DNA from: Yersinia artesiana
Lineage (GTDB): Bacteria > Pseudomonadota > Gammaproteobacteria > Enterobacterales > Enterobacteriaceae
Assembly (NCBI RefSeq): GCF_902726545.1
Contig: NZ_CACVAD010000007.1
Span: 44,387-108,386, forward strand
DNA length: 64,000 nt
Direction: 5' to 3'
Part shown: positions 42,997-52,262 of the stretch, piece after piece
Layout: every line of letters starts with the position of its first letter
How positions within the stretch are numbered: the stretch's first letter is position 1
The notes under the pieces: model-generated
The model's input: only the letters and a program-made list of their open reading frames with translations
The model's database searches: none
Told to the model about the DNA's origin: nothing
Program-made: the position numbers and the translations under genes

Positions 42997-43016
42997 TCCT
43001 GTTCTTGCCTGGCAAT

Positions 43017-43051
43017 AGGGGAGCGCATATCGCTCCCCTTATCTATTCTTA
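43017..43051 (+). terminator. glyQS terminator
   Basis: AGGGGAGCG-CATAT-CGCTCCCCT, a 9-bp perfect stem, followed by TATCTATTCTT. Confidence 0.8.
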
Positions 43052-43118
43052 ATACTGGAGTTGGGTGATAAGAATAGAATGTTGTGAAAATAAGTACTTA
43101 TCATAGGAGTAGTTTCAC

Positions 43119-43838
43119 ATGACTTTTGCACTGAATACGGCCCGATATTCACGTTGGTTAGCGCCATTGTTGGCGTTACTGGTGGTGTTCCAATTAACTG
43201 CCTGCGGGGATAAAGAGCCAGAACAACGTAAGGCTTTTATTGATTATCTGCAAAACACGGTGATGCGCAGTGGGATGAAACTGCCAACGCTGAGTGAAGA
43301 TCAAAAGCAGAAGTTTGGCCCTTATGTCAGCGATTACGCGATCTTAGTCACTTTTTCCCAGCAACTGAGTAAGTCTGTGGATGCCAGCCTGACGCCCGCT
43401 ATTGCACAAATTAATGAGATTCGTGTCGCGCAGGATTACCTCAATAAACGTGATGCATTACAGCAGTCAGCGGGTGCTTTAAATCTGTTAGTGCAGCAAA
43501 TTCGCACAGCCAAAACACAGGCAGACAGCGCTGTGGCAGCATTGAAGCAGCCAGATGACCTGAAGGTGGTCTTTAATAAAGTCTTTGATAATGTGGTCAC
43601 TCAGCCGACCAATGTGTTGATTCCGGCGGTTCCAGTAGTTTCTGCCTTTGTGCAGGATCTGGCACAGGTTGGGGATTTCCTGCAACAGCAGGGGACTCAA
43701 GTCACCTTCAATAATGGTGGCGTTCAATTCCAAACTGCACAGCAAGCGGCACAATACAACGCGATGATGGCTAATTTGGTCGCCAAGTACCCGGCGATGA
43801 TGGCAGCTCAGAAGAGTGTCATGAGTGTCATGCAGTGA
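43119..43838 (+). CDS. yiaF: YiaF-type lipoprotein (DUF3053)
   Basis: 239 aa. The signal peptide ends in a lipobox (QLTAC, Cys about 29) followed by GDKEPEQRKAFIDYLQ. The body is helical and rich in Gln and Ala, with a coiled-coil-like middle (QQIRTAKTQADSAVAAL). Asp is at +3 rather than +2 after Cys, so outer-membrane sorting is likely. Function unknown. Confidence 0.88.
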   Translation: MTFALNTARYSRWLAPLLALLVVFQLTACGDKEPEQRKAFIDYLQNTVMRSGMKLPTLSEDQKQKFGPYVSDYAILVTFSQQLSKSVDASLTPAIAQINEIRVAQDYLNKRDALQQSAGALNLLVQQIRTAKTQADSAVAALKQPDDLKVVFNKVFDNVVTQPTNVLIPAVPVVSAFVQDLAQVGDFLQQQGTQVTFNNGGVQFQTAQQAAQYNAMMANLVAKYPAMMAAQKSVMSVMQ

Positions 43839-44530
43839 TTTTTTAATTGGTTGATGGGTTAATTGGTTCGGTGATTGGGTGATCCGGTTCGGTTGATGGT
43901 GACTCGATGATCAGTTCGGTTGTTATGGCTTCATGGTTCACCTAACCTTCGATGAACCAACCGCCAAAGGGGTTACAAGCGCGTAACCCCCTTGGATCCC
44001 CTGCGCTAGCGCACGTATCGCTAGCCTGCTTCGCAGGTACCCTCGATTCATCATTACGCTGACGGGACGGCTTTACGCGGGTCCTTCCGCGTGACGCCTA
44101 AATCCGCCGTCCATGGCGGATTTCCCTTGCTCCACTCTTCACTCGGCGGCTCAAATGTGCTTTTAATTTCTAGGTCAAAACAATGGTTTTGATTTTCTCT
44201 TTTGACCTTGAGCGCAATCAGGAATATTACCGACAAAGACGATGGCCCGAGTGAGCCGCCATGGACGGCGGCGAAAAGCGCGCTGGAGCAGGAAGCGACT
44301 CGCGCTGGCTCGATAAGGCCAACGGCTGCCGGAGGGGACTGCGAATAGCAGTAATATTTCGCGCAAGCCGCAGGTGCAGGAGGGCCGGCCTGCCCTCCTG
44401 CTCGGTTGAGGCGGCAAAGCCAGCAATGAAAACAAATCGAATATCAACCGAAATCAGATCCGGCCGTGAGCAATGATGAACTCATATCAACCAAAACCCG
44501 ATCCAATCGTGTGCCTCCTTCCTCCTGTTG
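43839..44530. repeat. Non-coding island rich in palindromes
   Basis: No supported gene in this part of the 1.1-kb yiaF-mtlA gap. It opens with low-complexity GGTT-type repeats (43846-43925), then carries hairpins: GGGGTTAC/GTAACCCC (43969-43990), GCTAGC repeats and CCTGC/GCAGG (44004-44037), ACGCGG/CCGCGT (44075-44092), CCGCCGTCCATGGCGG (44104-44119) with its inverted copy near 44256-44272, and AGGTCAAA/TTTGACCT (44172-44208). TTCGGTTGAT (43888) and ATCAACCGAA (44443) form inverted ends about 565 bp apart. Confidence 0.55.
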
Positions 44531-44618
44531 TTTTATTACATATTTATCAGTCAGTGGTTCAATATCGATGTATTGGGTGGGCGAATGTCTCATCCTGCTT
44601 CTGCGAGCAAAAATAACT

Positions 44619-44795
44619 TGTGATTAACATCACATTTTCAAAACAAATGACCATCATAAAAGTGTGATGCGAGTCACTATAATGGTCGTTTTTAGCTTAA
44701 AAATTATCCCCCGTGGCTTTCTTACACCCTAATAGTGTGATCTTAATCACTAAATCAACCCCTGTAGAGGGTGCTTTGGTGTGATTTATGTCACA
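44619..44795 (+). promoter_or_regulatory. Four CRP sites of the mtl promoter
   Basis: TGTGATTAACATCACA (44619-44634), TGTGATGCGAGTCACT (44663-44678), TGTGATCTTAATCACT (44736-44751) and TGTGATTTATGTCACA (44780-44795). The first and last match the TGTGA-N6-TCACA consensus exactly. The array recalls the multiple CRP sites of E. coli mtlA and points to strong catabolite control. The likely core promoter lies between 44800 and 44850. Confidence 0.9.
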
Positions 44796-44953
44796 TAAAA
44801 TAGGTGAGCTACGCGTGAGCAAAAGAGCATGCTAGAGTTTGTTTTGCATACAGTGTGTTTGTATTCGATAACACCGGCGGGTTTTGCAGAACTGCCTCAA
44901 CAAAACAATTATATCGCGCTCTTATTGTTAGCGCGTACCAATAGGGGTGTTTT

Positions 44954-46876
44954 ATGTTTTCACCAGACGCAAAGGTCAGAATTCAAAATTTTGGCCGATT
45001 CCTCAGTAATATGGTTATGCCCAACATCGGCGCATTTATCGCCTGGGGTATTATCACCGCACTGTTTATTCCAACGGGTTGGTTGCCGAATGAGACGCTA
45101 GCCAAACTGGTTGGCCCGATGATCACCTACCTGCTGCCATTGCTGATCGGTTTTACCGGCGGCCGTTTGGTGGGTGGCGATCGTGGTGGTGTGGTTGGTG
45201 CTATTACTACCATGGGGGTTATCGTTGGTGCGGATATGCCAATGTTCCTCGGTGCAATGATTGTCGGCCCACTGGGTGGCTGGGCAATCAAACACTTTGA
45301 CCGCTGGGTTGAAGGTAAAATCAAAAGCGGCTTTGAGATGCTGGTTAACAACTTCTCAGCCGGTATCATCGGTATGCTGTTGGCTATCTTGGCCTTCATG
45401 GCAATTGGCCCATTGGTAGAAGTATTATCCCAAGTGTTGGCGAAAGGCGTGCATATCATGGTGCAGCTTAACCTGCTGCCACTAACGTCTATCTTCGTCG
45501 AACCGGCCAAAATCCTGTTCCTGAATAATGCGATTAACCACGGTATCTTCTCTCCTTTGGGTATCCAACAGGCGACTGAAACCGGTAAGTCTATCTTCTT
45601 CCTGATCGAAGCTAACCCAGGCCCAGGTATGGGTGTGTTGATGGCGTACATGTTCTTCGGCAGAGGTAACGCGAAGCAATCTGCTGGCGGCGCGGCTATC
45701 ATCCACTTCTTCGGTGGTATCCACGAAATCTATTTCCCATACGTTCTGATGAACCCACGCTTATTGCTGGCGGTTATTCTGGGCGGTATGACAGGTGTGT
45801 TCACTCTGACTGTGTTGAACGGTGGCCTGGTATCACCTGCTTCTCCTGGTTCTATCCTGGCGGTATTGGCAATGACACCTAAAGGTGCTTACTTTGCCAA
45901 TATTGCAGCAGTTGCAGCCGCATTTGCCGTGTCCTTCGTGGTCTCCGCCATCCTGCTGAAAACCTCTAAAGTCAAAGACGACGAAGAAGACAGCCTGGAA
46001 GATGCCACTCGTCGTATGCAAGACATGAAAGCACAATCTAAAGGGGCACAAGCAGCCAATGCAGCCGCTGCTGCGGGGGACTTGAGCACTGTGCGTAAAA
46101 TCATCGTTGCTTGTGATGCCGGTATGGGTTCCAGTGCGATGGGGGCCGGTGTATTGCGTAAGAAAGTATTGGATGCTGGTTTGAAGCACATCTCTGTGAC
46201 CAACTGCGCCATTAACAATTTGCCGGAAGATGTTGATTTGGTTATCACTCACCGTGATTTGACCGAGCGCGCCATGCGTCATGCGCCGCAGGCTCAGCAT
46301 ATTTCGTTGACCAACTTCCTCGACAGCCAGTTGTATAGCAACCTGACGGCTCGTCTGGTTGAGGCCAGCAGCAGTGCAGTCACCGTCCAGAAAGTGATTG
46401 AAAAACTGGATGATAGCTTTGAGCCATCAGAGGCCAATCTCTTCAAACTGGGCGCGGAGAATGTTTTCCTGAACCAACATGCAGCGACCAAAGAGCAGGC
46501 TATCCGCTTTGCCGGTGAGCAGTTGGTGAAGGGCGGTTATGTAGAGCCTGAATATGTTGAAGCGATGCTGGAACGTGAGAAACTGACTTCCACTTATCTG
46601 GGCGAATCTATCGCCGTGCCGCATGGCACCATTGAAGCTAAAGATCGTGTACTGAAGACGGGTGTGGTGTTCTGCCAATACCCTGAAGGTGTGCGCTTTG
46701 GCGATGAAGAAGACGAAGTGGCTCGCTTGGTGATTGGTATTGCTGCTCGTAACAATGAGCACATTCACGTCATTACCAGCCTGACCAACGCGCTGGACGA
46801 TGACTCTGTCATTGAGCGCTTAAGCAAAACCACTAGCGTACAAGAAGTGTTGGATTTATTGGGCGGTAAAAAGTAA
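44954..46876 (+). CDS. mtlA: PTS mannitol-specific enzyme IICBA
   Basis: Imports and phosphorylates mannitol to mannitol-1-phosphate. 640 aa. The membrane IIC domain covers about 1-345 (GIHEIYFPYVLMNP region near the substrate site). IIB is about 378-470 with the phosphocysteine in IVACDAGMGSSAMGAGVL. IIA is about 500-640 with the phosphohistidine in YLGESIAVPHGTIEAK. A low-complexity alanine-rich linker (QAANAAAAAG) joins IIC to IIB. First gene of mtlA-mtlD-mtlR. Confidence 0.97.
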   Translation: MFSPDAKVRIQNFGRFLSNMVMPNIGAFIAWGIITALFIPTGWLPNETLAKLVGPMITYLLPLLIGFTGGRLVGGDRGGVVGAITTMGVIVGADMPMFLGAMIVGPLGGWAIKHFDRWVEGKIKSGFEMLVNNFSAGIIGMLLAILAFMAIGPLVEVLSQVLAKGVHIMVQLNLLPLTSIFVEPAKILFLNNAINHGIFSPLGIQQATETGKSIFFLIEANPGPGMGVLMAYMFFGRGNAKQSAGGAAIIHFFGGIHEIYFPYVLMNPRLLLAVILGGMTGVFTLTVLNGGLVSPASPGSILAVLAMTPKGAYFANIAAVAAAFAVSFVVSAILLKTSKVKDDEEDSLEDATRRMQDMKAQSKGAQAANAAAAAGDLSTVRKIIVACDAGMGSSAMGAGVLRKKVLDAGLKHISVTNCAINNLPEDVDLVITHRDLTERAMRHAPQAQHISLTNFLDSQLYSNLTARLVEASSSAVTVQKVIEKLDDSFEPSEANLFKLGAENVFLNQHAATKEQAIRFAGEQLVKGGYVEPEYVEAMLEREKLTSTYLGESIAVPHGTIEAKDRVLKTGVVFCQYPEGVRFGDEEDEVARLVIGIAARNNEHIHVITSLTNALDDDSVIERLSKTTSVQEVLDLLGGKK

Positions 46877-46909
46877 CCAAGTGGTAAAAATAGCCCAGTA
46901 ATAACTAAA

Positions 46910-47036
46910 TATACTCTAAATAATTCGAGTTGCAGGAAGGCGGCAAGCGAGTAAATCCCGATGAGTTGGCGCGAGTCAATGATTCGGGTGCAAGAGAAAA
47001 GCCAACGCACATGCAGCTTGCAGTATGACGAGTATA
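46910..47036. repeat. ERIC element, variant centre, between mtlA and mtlD
   Basis: 127 bp, inverted relative to the copy at 2795-2921. Outer arms match closely (ATAATTCGAGTTGCAGG, GGCGGCAAGCGAGTAAA), but the central 14 bp (CTTAC/GTAAG hairpin) is replaced by TTGGCGCGAGTCAA at 46966-46979. It begins 33 nt after mtlA and ends 54 nt before mtlD, so it is in the operon mRNA. Confidence 0.9.
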
Positions 47037-47090
47037 GGGCCGTGGGGAGTACGCGGCCCTTTCACAGCCACACAGTTAAAGGTAACAAAT

Positions 47091-48251
47091 ATGAAAGCAT
47101 TACATTTTGGCGCAGGTAATATTGGCCGAGGCTTCATTGGTAAACTGCTTGCTGATGCTGGTGCACAACTCACTTTCGCAGATGTTAATCAGCCGCTATT
47201 GGATGAGCTGAATAAGCGTAAGAGTTATCAGGTTAATGTGGTGGGTGAGCAAGCGCGAGTCGAAGAAGTGAAGAATGTTAGCGCCGTCAACAGCGGTAGC
47301 CCGGAAGTGGTGGAGCTGATTGCACAAGCTGATATTGTCACCACCGCGGTTGGCCCACAAATTCTGGCCCGCATCGCAGGTACCGTGGCGCAAGGTTTGG
47401 TGGCCCGTCATCAGCAAGGTAACACCCGTCCGCTGAATATTATTGCCTGTGAGAATATGGTGCGTGGCACCAGCCAGTTGAAACAGCATGTTTTTGCTGC
47501 CTTGCCAGAAAGTGAGCAGGAATGGGTTGAACAACATGTTGGGTTTGTTGATTCTGCGGTAGACCGTATTGTGCCGCCATCAGAAGCCGGCAGTACCGAT
47601 ATTCTGGCCGTGACAGTAGAAACCTTTAGCGAGTGGATTGTTGATGGCACCCAATTTAAAGGGCAGCCACCGCAAATAGCAGGTATGGAACTGACTGACA
47701 ATCTGATGGCCTTTGTGGAGCGCAAACTCTTCACTTTGAACACCGGGCATGCCATTACCGCTTATTTGGGCCAGCTTGCCGGTCACCAAACCATTCGTGA
47801 TGCCATTCTTGATCCCGCGGTACGTCAGACAGTGAAAGGTGCGATGGAAGAGAGTGGCGCGGTGCTAATTAAGCGCTATGCGTTTGATCCGCAGAAACAC
47901 GCCGCTTATATTGAAAAAATTCTCTCGCGTTTTGAAAACCCTTATCTGCATGATGATGTTGAGCGTGTTGGCCGTCAGCCACTGCGAAAACTGAGTGCCG
48001 GTGACCGTTTGATCAAGCCACTGTTGGGAACGTTGGAATATCAGTTGCCACATAATCACCTGGTGACCGGCATTGCTGCCGCGATGAGTTATCGCAGTGA
48101 GCAAGACCCGCAAGCGCAGGAACTGGTTGAATTACTGGCTAAATTAGGGCCGAAAGCCACGCTGGCTCAAATTTCCGGTCTGCCAGCTGATAGCGAGGTT
48201 GTGGAACAGGCGGTGAGTGTGTATAACGCCATGCAGGATAAACTTGCATAA
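47091..48251 (+). CDS. mtlD: Mannitol-1-phosphate 5-dehydrogenase
   Basis: Oxidises mannitol-1-phosphate to fructose-6-phosphate with NAD. 386 aa against 382 in E. coli. The NAD motif [20 protein letters not shown] is at the N-terminus. The catalytic region has the Lys-Asn-His set of long-chain dehydrogenases ([23 protein letters not shown]). The ATG at 47091 is chosen because [10 protein letters not shown] is the family start; reading further upstream would run into the ERIC. Confidence 0.96.
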   Translation: MKALHFGAGNIGRGFIGKLLADAGAQLTFADVNQPLLDELNKRKSYQVNVVGEQARVEEVKNVSAVNSGSPEVVELIAQADIVTTAVGPQILARIAGTVAQGLVARHQQGNTRPLNIIACENMVRGTSQLKQHVFAALPESEQEWVEQHVGFVDSAVDRIVPPSEAGSTDILAVTVETFSEWIVDGTQFKGQPPQIAGMELTDNLMAFVERKLFTLNTGHAITAYLGQLAGHQTIRDAILDPAVRQTVKGAMEESGAVLIKRYAFDPQKHAAYIEKILSRFENPYLHDDVERVGRQPLRKLSAGDRLIKPLLGTLEYQLPHNHLVTGIAAAMSYRSEQDPQAQELVELLAKLGPKATLAQISGLPADSEVVEQAVSVYNAMQDKLA

Positions 48252-48347
48252 GCACCAAGCCAGTTGACGGGGATAAATGCCGTGTCGGATTGCGCGGTAT
48301 TTATCCTTTCGTAGCCTGATAAACTGAAACCACCCCAGTGACCAACA

Positions 48348-48902
48348 ATGATTGAAAAAACACAGGCATTTGAGAATCGGGTACTTGAACATCTGAACGC
48401 GGGGAAGACCGTTCGGAGTTTCTTGATGGCTGCTGTCGAATTATTGGCAGAGGCGTTAAACATTCTCGTGGTGCAGGTTTTTCGTAAAGATGACTATGCG
48501 GTGAAATATGCTGTGGAGCCATTGCTGGTCGGGGATGGGCCGTTGGGTGAGTTATCCGTACGATTGAAGTTGGTTTATGCTTTGGGCGTTATAACCCGGC
48601 ATGAATATGAAGATGCAGAACTATTAATGGCACTGCGTGAAGAGCTAAACCATGATGGCACCGAGTATCGCTTTACCGATGACGAAATCCTCGGGCCATT
48701 TGGTGAATTGCATTGTGTTGCTGAGCTGCCACCAGTACCAACATTCTTACGCCCAGATGAAGCCGATGCTTCGCTGATTGCCATGCAACGCCAGCGTTAT
48801 CAGCAGATGGTGCGTTCCACCATGGTGCTATCGATTACTGAATTACTCTCCCGTATCAGTCAAAAACAAGTCTCCAAACTCTCGCCGCTTGGCCATGTTT
48901 AA
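48348..48902 (+). CDS. mtlR: Mannitol operon repressor MtlR
   Basis: 184-aa all-helical repressor or co-repressor of mtlADR. Characteristic segments are GVITRHEYEDAELLMALREE and DDEILGPFGELHCV. It has no classic helix-turn-helix. It follows mtlD by 96 nt and its 3' end overlaps the convergent LysE gene by 4 nt. Confidence 0.95.
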   Translation: MIEKTQAFENRVLEHLNAGKTVRSFLMAAVELLAEALNILVVQVFRKDDYAVKYAVEPLLVGDGPLGELSVRLKLVYALGVITRHEYEDAELLMALREELNHDGTEYRFTDDEILGPFGELHCVAELPPVPTFLRPDEADASLIAMQRQRYQQMVRSTMVLSITELLSRISQKQVSKLSPLGHV

Positions 48903-49510
48903 TGATTCAAAACACTGAGCCATTCTTCGACCAACAGCCATAATGCTGTTATTGCCATCAAGCCGCCCATCACGCCGTTAAATAACCGCAGCTTCCAATT
49001 GATGCGCAGCGCATGACGCAATTGATCCCCCATCACTGCCCAAACCGCGACGCAGGGCAGGTTTAACAATGCAAAGCCGCTCATAATCAGCAGGGTATGG
49101 TTGAGCGTCGCCCCTTCGCGTGGGGTGAATAAGATGGCGACATTCATTGCCATCAACCAGGCTTTTGGATTTATTGCCTGAAATAATGCCCCCTGAATAA
49201 AACCCATAGGTTGCTCACTATCCCTGGCATCGGGGGTGCCGGAATTAAAAATCTTCCACGAGAGCCACAGTAAATAGCCACCGCCTAATGTCACCAAAGG
49301 CAGACGGACAACTCCAACCCAACTGAGGATAAATGCCAATAGCGTGGTCATTAATGCGCATTGCAGTGCGCAACCAAAGGTAATCCCCAACATCATCGGG
49401 AAAGTTCGGCGTAAGCCAAAATGGACACCAGAAGCGGCTAACAACAGATTATTCGGGCCTGGGGTTATCGACATCACGGTGACGTAACTGATGAAAGCAC
49501 TGTCCAACAT
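48899..49510 (-). CDS. LysE/RhtB-family amino-acid exporter
   Basis: Inner-membrane exporter of 203 aa with about six hydrophobic segments. The family signature SITPGPNNLLLAASG is at residues 14-28, and NPKAWLMAMNVA is near 114-125. Divergent from a MocR-type regulator with a 14-bp inverted repeat between them, so it probably exports the amino acid or derivative that the regulator senses. Similar in size to E. coli EamB, but the substrate is not evident. Confidence 0.87.
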   Translation of the reverse strand: MLDSAFISYVTVMSITPGPNNLLLAASGVHFGLRRTFPMMLGITFGCALQCALMTTLLAFILSWVGVVRLPLVTLGGGYLLWLSWKIFNSGTPDARDSEQPMGFIQGALFQAINPKAWLMAMNVAILFTPREGATLNHTLLIMSGFALLNLPCVAVWAVMGDQLRHALRINWKLRLFNGVMGGLMAITALWLLVEEWLSVLNH

Positions 49511-49593
49511 GGGGGAGATCCTATTAATGTTATCAAGAGATTCAGCATAAAGATCAATCCGTGATGGCGTCAGAAGCAGAAGTTATCTATTGT

Positions 49594-49631
49594 AATGGGT
49601 ACAGTTTGCATGGCGCTAAACTGTACCCATT
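49594..49631. promoter_or_regulatory. 14-bp inverted repeat, candidate MocR operator
   Basis: AATGGGTACAGTTT (49594-49607) and AAACTGTACCCATT (49618-49631), perfect arms with a 10-bp spacer. It lies 23 bp before the MocR start and 84 bp before the exporter start. Confidence 0.8.
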
Positions 49632-49653
49632 GATCCTGTGGAGAACTGTCACC

Positions 49654-51135
49654 ATGTCCCTTGTTATGAACGAAATTCGCTACTTACAAGTGGCTGACAA
49701 TTTGGCGCAAGCCATTAAAAACGGCAGTCTCCTGGCCGGTAGCCGGCTGCCCTCGGTGCGGGGTTACGCGCAGAGCCATCAGGTCAGTATCAATACGGTC
49801 GTGGCTGCGTATCGTACGTTGGAAGACCGCGGCCTGATTGAAGCCCGCCCGCAGTCGGGTTTTTATGTCTGTAGCCCGTCAACCGCTGTGGTGCCAACGG
49901 CCACGGTGGGGAAACCGGTGGACGAAGTGCTGGATTTGATTGATACCGTTTTTGCCGCCCAGCAAAATCCGCGTTTTACCAATATCTCACTGGCCTGCCC
50001 GCAGACAGGTGATTTTTATCCCAGCGCCAAGTTGGGCCGCATCATGGCTTCCTTATTACGCCGCGAGCCGCAATTAATCAGTCAATACTCTTTGCCACCC
50101 GGCAGCCAGCGCCTGCGACAGCAAATCGCTCGCCGCGCCATGACCTTGGGGATGTTGGCTGATCCGGCTGATATCACCATTACCCATGGGTGCATGGAAG
50201 CGCTGCAATTGGCGCTACGGGTGACTACCAAACCGGGGGATTGTGTTGGGCTGGAATCACCGACCTATTTCTATCTGATGCCATTGCTGGCAAGTCTTGG
50301 GTTGAAAGCGGTGGAGATTCCAACCGATCCACAGCAAGGTATCTCATTGGATGTACTGGAGTTATTGCTTGAAGAAGGGCGGCTGAATGCGCTGATTGCT
50401 ATGCCGACGGTGCAGAATCCTTTGGGTTATACCATGCCGCTCGCCGCCAAAAAACGCTTGGCACAGCTGATGAACGATCATCAAGTGCCATTAATTGAAG
50501 ATGGTTTGTATGCTGAAATTCAATTTGGCTCGACGTTATCTCCGGCAGTTAAAGCCTTTGATCGTGATGGCTGGGTGCTGTTTTGCTCCAGTTTTACCAA
50601 AACGCTGGCACCGGATTTCCGTATCGGCTGGATTGATGGCGGGCGTTTCACCGAAGCACTGCACAAACTAAAAGCAGTGTCGTCGATGGCCGAGCCAATG
50701 TTGTTGTCGGAAACACTGGCACTGTTCCTTGAGTCTGGCGGCTATGATCACCATCTGCGTAGCTTGCGCCGCCGTTATGCGCAGCAAGTACAGCAAGCCC
50801 AACAACTGATAACCCGCTACTTCCCGCGCGGAACTACAGTGACACAGCCGGCTGGCGGATTTGTCTTTTGGGTCGAATTCCCTGATAGCGTCGATACCGT
50901 CGCGCTGTTCCATCAATTGCTGCAAGAGCAGATTTGCCTGACGCCGGGGACACTTTATTCACCCAGCGGCCGCTATCGTCATGCATTTCGCCTATCCTGC
51001 TGTTATCCATTTAATAGCCGTTATACCGGGGCGTTGGAGCGATTGGGGGCGGTTGCATGTGAAATGAGTGGTTTACCGGCTGGAATGCAGTGGCAGCCGG
51101 TACAGGAGGCTGCTGCTGAAAGAGACGCATCCTGA
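49654..51135 (+). CDS. MocR/GntR-type PLP-dependent transcriptional regulator
   Basis: 493 aa. The N-terminal GntR winged helix (about 5-75; SRLPSVRGYAQSHQVSINTV) is fused to a class I aminotransferase-like domain (about 110-480) with the PLP lysine in FTKTLAPDFRIGW and TVQNPLGYTMP near the cofactor. Members sense an amino acid or vitamin through PLP. The ATG at 49654 is chosen because an upstream ATG at 49561 would translate the operator. Divergent from the LysE exporter, its probable target. Confidence 0.88.
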   Translation: MSLVMNEIRYLQVADNLAQAIKNGSLLAGSRLPSVRGYAQSHQVSINTVVAAYRTLEDRGLIEARPQSGFYVCSPSTAVVPTATVGKPVDEVLDLIDTVFAAQQNPRFTNISLACPQTGDFYPSAKLGRIMASLLRREPQLISQYSLPPGSQRLRQQIARRAMTLGMLADPADITITHGCMEALQLALRVTTKPGDCVGLESPTYFYLMPLLASLGLKAVEIPTDPQQGISLDVLELLLEEGRLNALIAMPTVQNPLGYTMPLAAKKRLAQLMNDHQVPLIEDGLYAEIQFGSTLSPAVKAFDRDGWVLFCSSFTKTLAPDFRIGWIDGGRFTEALHKLKAVSSMAEPMLLSETLALFLESGGYDHHLRSLRRRYAQQVQQAQQLITRYFPRGTTVTQPAGGFVFWVEFPDSVDTVALFHQLLQEQICLTPGTLYSPSGRYRHAFRLSCCYPFNSRYTGALERLGAVACEMSGLPAGMQWQPVQEAAAERDAS

Positions 51136-51227
51136 TACACTATCCATCTTGATGCACAATCAGTGCTATTCTATCTCCAACTTTAGCGAAATATCGTGCC
51201 CATTAGCGGCATGTACGGGCCAATACT

Positions 51228-51584
51228 ATGAAAGAACATGCAGAAATCAAACGTCTAAGCGATATGCTGGATGCGCTGAATCACAAAGATCCCACTGTTA
51301 TTCAGCAGGGTAATGTGGATTTAATCGCACAGCATATGAAAGAAAAAGAGAAACTGGCGGCTGAAATCCAGCGCTTGAAAGAAGTCAGGGTTAAAAACCT
51401 GAGTGCTGAAGCCCAGAAGCTGGCTAAACTGCCCTTCAGCCGTGCCATCACCAAAAAAGAACAGGCCGATATGGGCACTTTGAAGAAAGCAGTGCGCGGT
51501 ATTGTGGTGGTGCATCCAATGACCGCATTAGGCCGCGAGATGGGCCTGAAAGAAGTGACTGGTTACGCCAAAAAAGCGTTCTGA
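51228..51584 (+). CDS. yibL: YibL family protein
   Basis: 118 aa, basic and helical, close to E. coli YibL, a ribosome-associated protein of unknown function. The C-terminal half is strongly conserved ([34 protein letters not shown]). It stands downstream of the mtl region in E. coli too. Confidence 0.92.
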   Translation: MKEHAEIKRLSDMLDALNHKDPTVIQQGNVDLIAQHMKEKEKLAAEIQRLKEVRVKNLSAEAQKLAKLPFSRAITKKEQADMGTLKKAVRGIVVVHPMTALGREMGLKEVTGYAKKAF

Positions 51585-51650
51585 TTACGACTTTCGAAAT
51601 AATCGGGTGTGTGGCATGACCGCCGCCCGGTTTGTTTTATATAAATATTA

Positions 51651-51941
51651 TCAATCAAACAGTTCTGAGTGTGTCCCTGCGCGGACAAAAACAATCTCAC
51701 CTATTTTACTGCTGCCACTTAATTTGTAGATGAGTAAAAAATCTCCACCAATATGGCATTCACGGAAATTTTCCCAGTCACCTTTAAGCGGATGATCCAA
51801 CCATTCGGCATCTAGCGGTGTGTCATTTGCGATAAGTAGCAACATGACCTGTTTGAGTCGATGCATGTCATAACGACCGCTGCGGGACAGCTTTTCCCAG
51901 TCTTTAAGAAAACCGTTGGTATAATCTGCCGTCCTTGGCAC
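51651..51941 (-). CDS. YafQ/RelE-type toxin
   Basis: mRNA interferase-like toxin. The YafQ core is present: GRYDMHRLKQVMLLL, DHPLKGDWENFRECHIGGD, FLLIYKL and a C-terminal VRAGTHSELF that includes the catalytic-type His. The start is uncertain. A GTG at 51941, 10 nt after the antitoxin stop, gives 96 aa and the usual family length. An ATG at 51992 would overlap the antitoxin by about 40 nt and give 113 aa. It is the second gene of an antitoxin-toxin operon. Confidence 0.82.
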   Translation of the reverse strand: MPRTADYTNGFLKDWEKLSRSGRYDMHRLKQVMLLLIANDTPLDAEWLDHPLKGDWENFRECHIGGDFLLIYKLSGSSKIGEIVFVRAGTHSELFD

Positions 51942-51951
51942 TGTCGTTCGT

Positions 51952-52233
51952 TTACTTACTGTTGTCTTTTTCAAGTTCAATAAATAACTCATCAGAAGTT
52001 GTAAAACGTGCGCTATGAGTTTGAACGATCTCTTCTGCTTCCTGCATCGCCGCACGTGTTTGGGGATTAGGTATTTTCAATTCAAATGGAATTGCTTGAT
52101 CAGCGACGACGCGATTTAAAAACAAACGCACAGCATCGGAAACTGAAAGACCCATTGCATTGAGTGCTGCCGTTGCCTGTTTTTTGACGTCATCATCAAT
52201 ACGGACATGCAACATTGTGGTGTGTGTAGCCAT
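51952..52233 (-). CDS. DinJ/RelB-type antitoxin
   Basis: 93 aa. The N-terminal ribbon-helix-helix (TTMLHVRIDDDVKKQATAAL, then GLSVSDAVRLFLNRV) binds DNA and neutralises the toxin through the C-terminal part (IPNPQTRAAMQEAEEIV). The ATG at 52233 has a very strong GAGGAGG site; an upstream start would cross the operator. Located upstream of the toxin, the usual order. Confidence 0.9.
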   Translation of the reverse strand: MATHTTMLHVRIDDDVKKQATAALNAMGLSVSDAVRLFLNRVVADQAIPFELKIPNPQTRAAMQEAEEIVQTHSARFTTSDELFIELEKDNSK

Positions 52234-52262
52234 TTTAACCTCCTCATCAATAAACAGAGTTT

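Noticed and set aside
42379..43015. Antisense frames over the 3' part of glyS
   Set aside because: Codon-phase mirrors of glyS; the protein is low quality and starts after the glyS terminator side.
43839..44953. A CRISPR array in the yiaF-mtlA gap
   Set aside because: The repeats are unequal palindromes, without regular spacing or unique spacers, and no cas gene is nearby.
44829..45101. A 90-aa frame overlapping the mtlA start
   Set aside because: Covers the mtl promoter and leader and is out of frame with mtlA.
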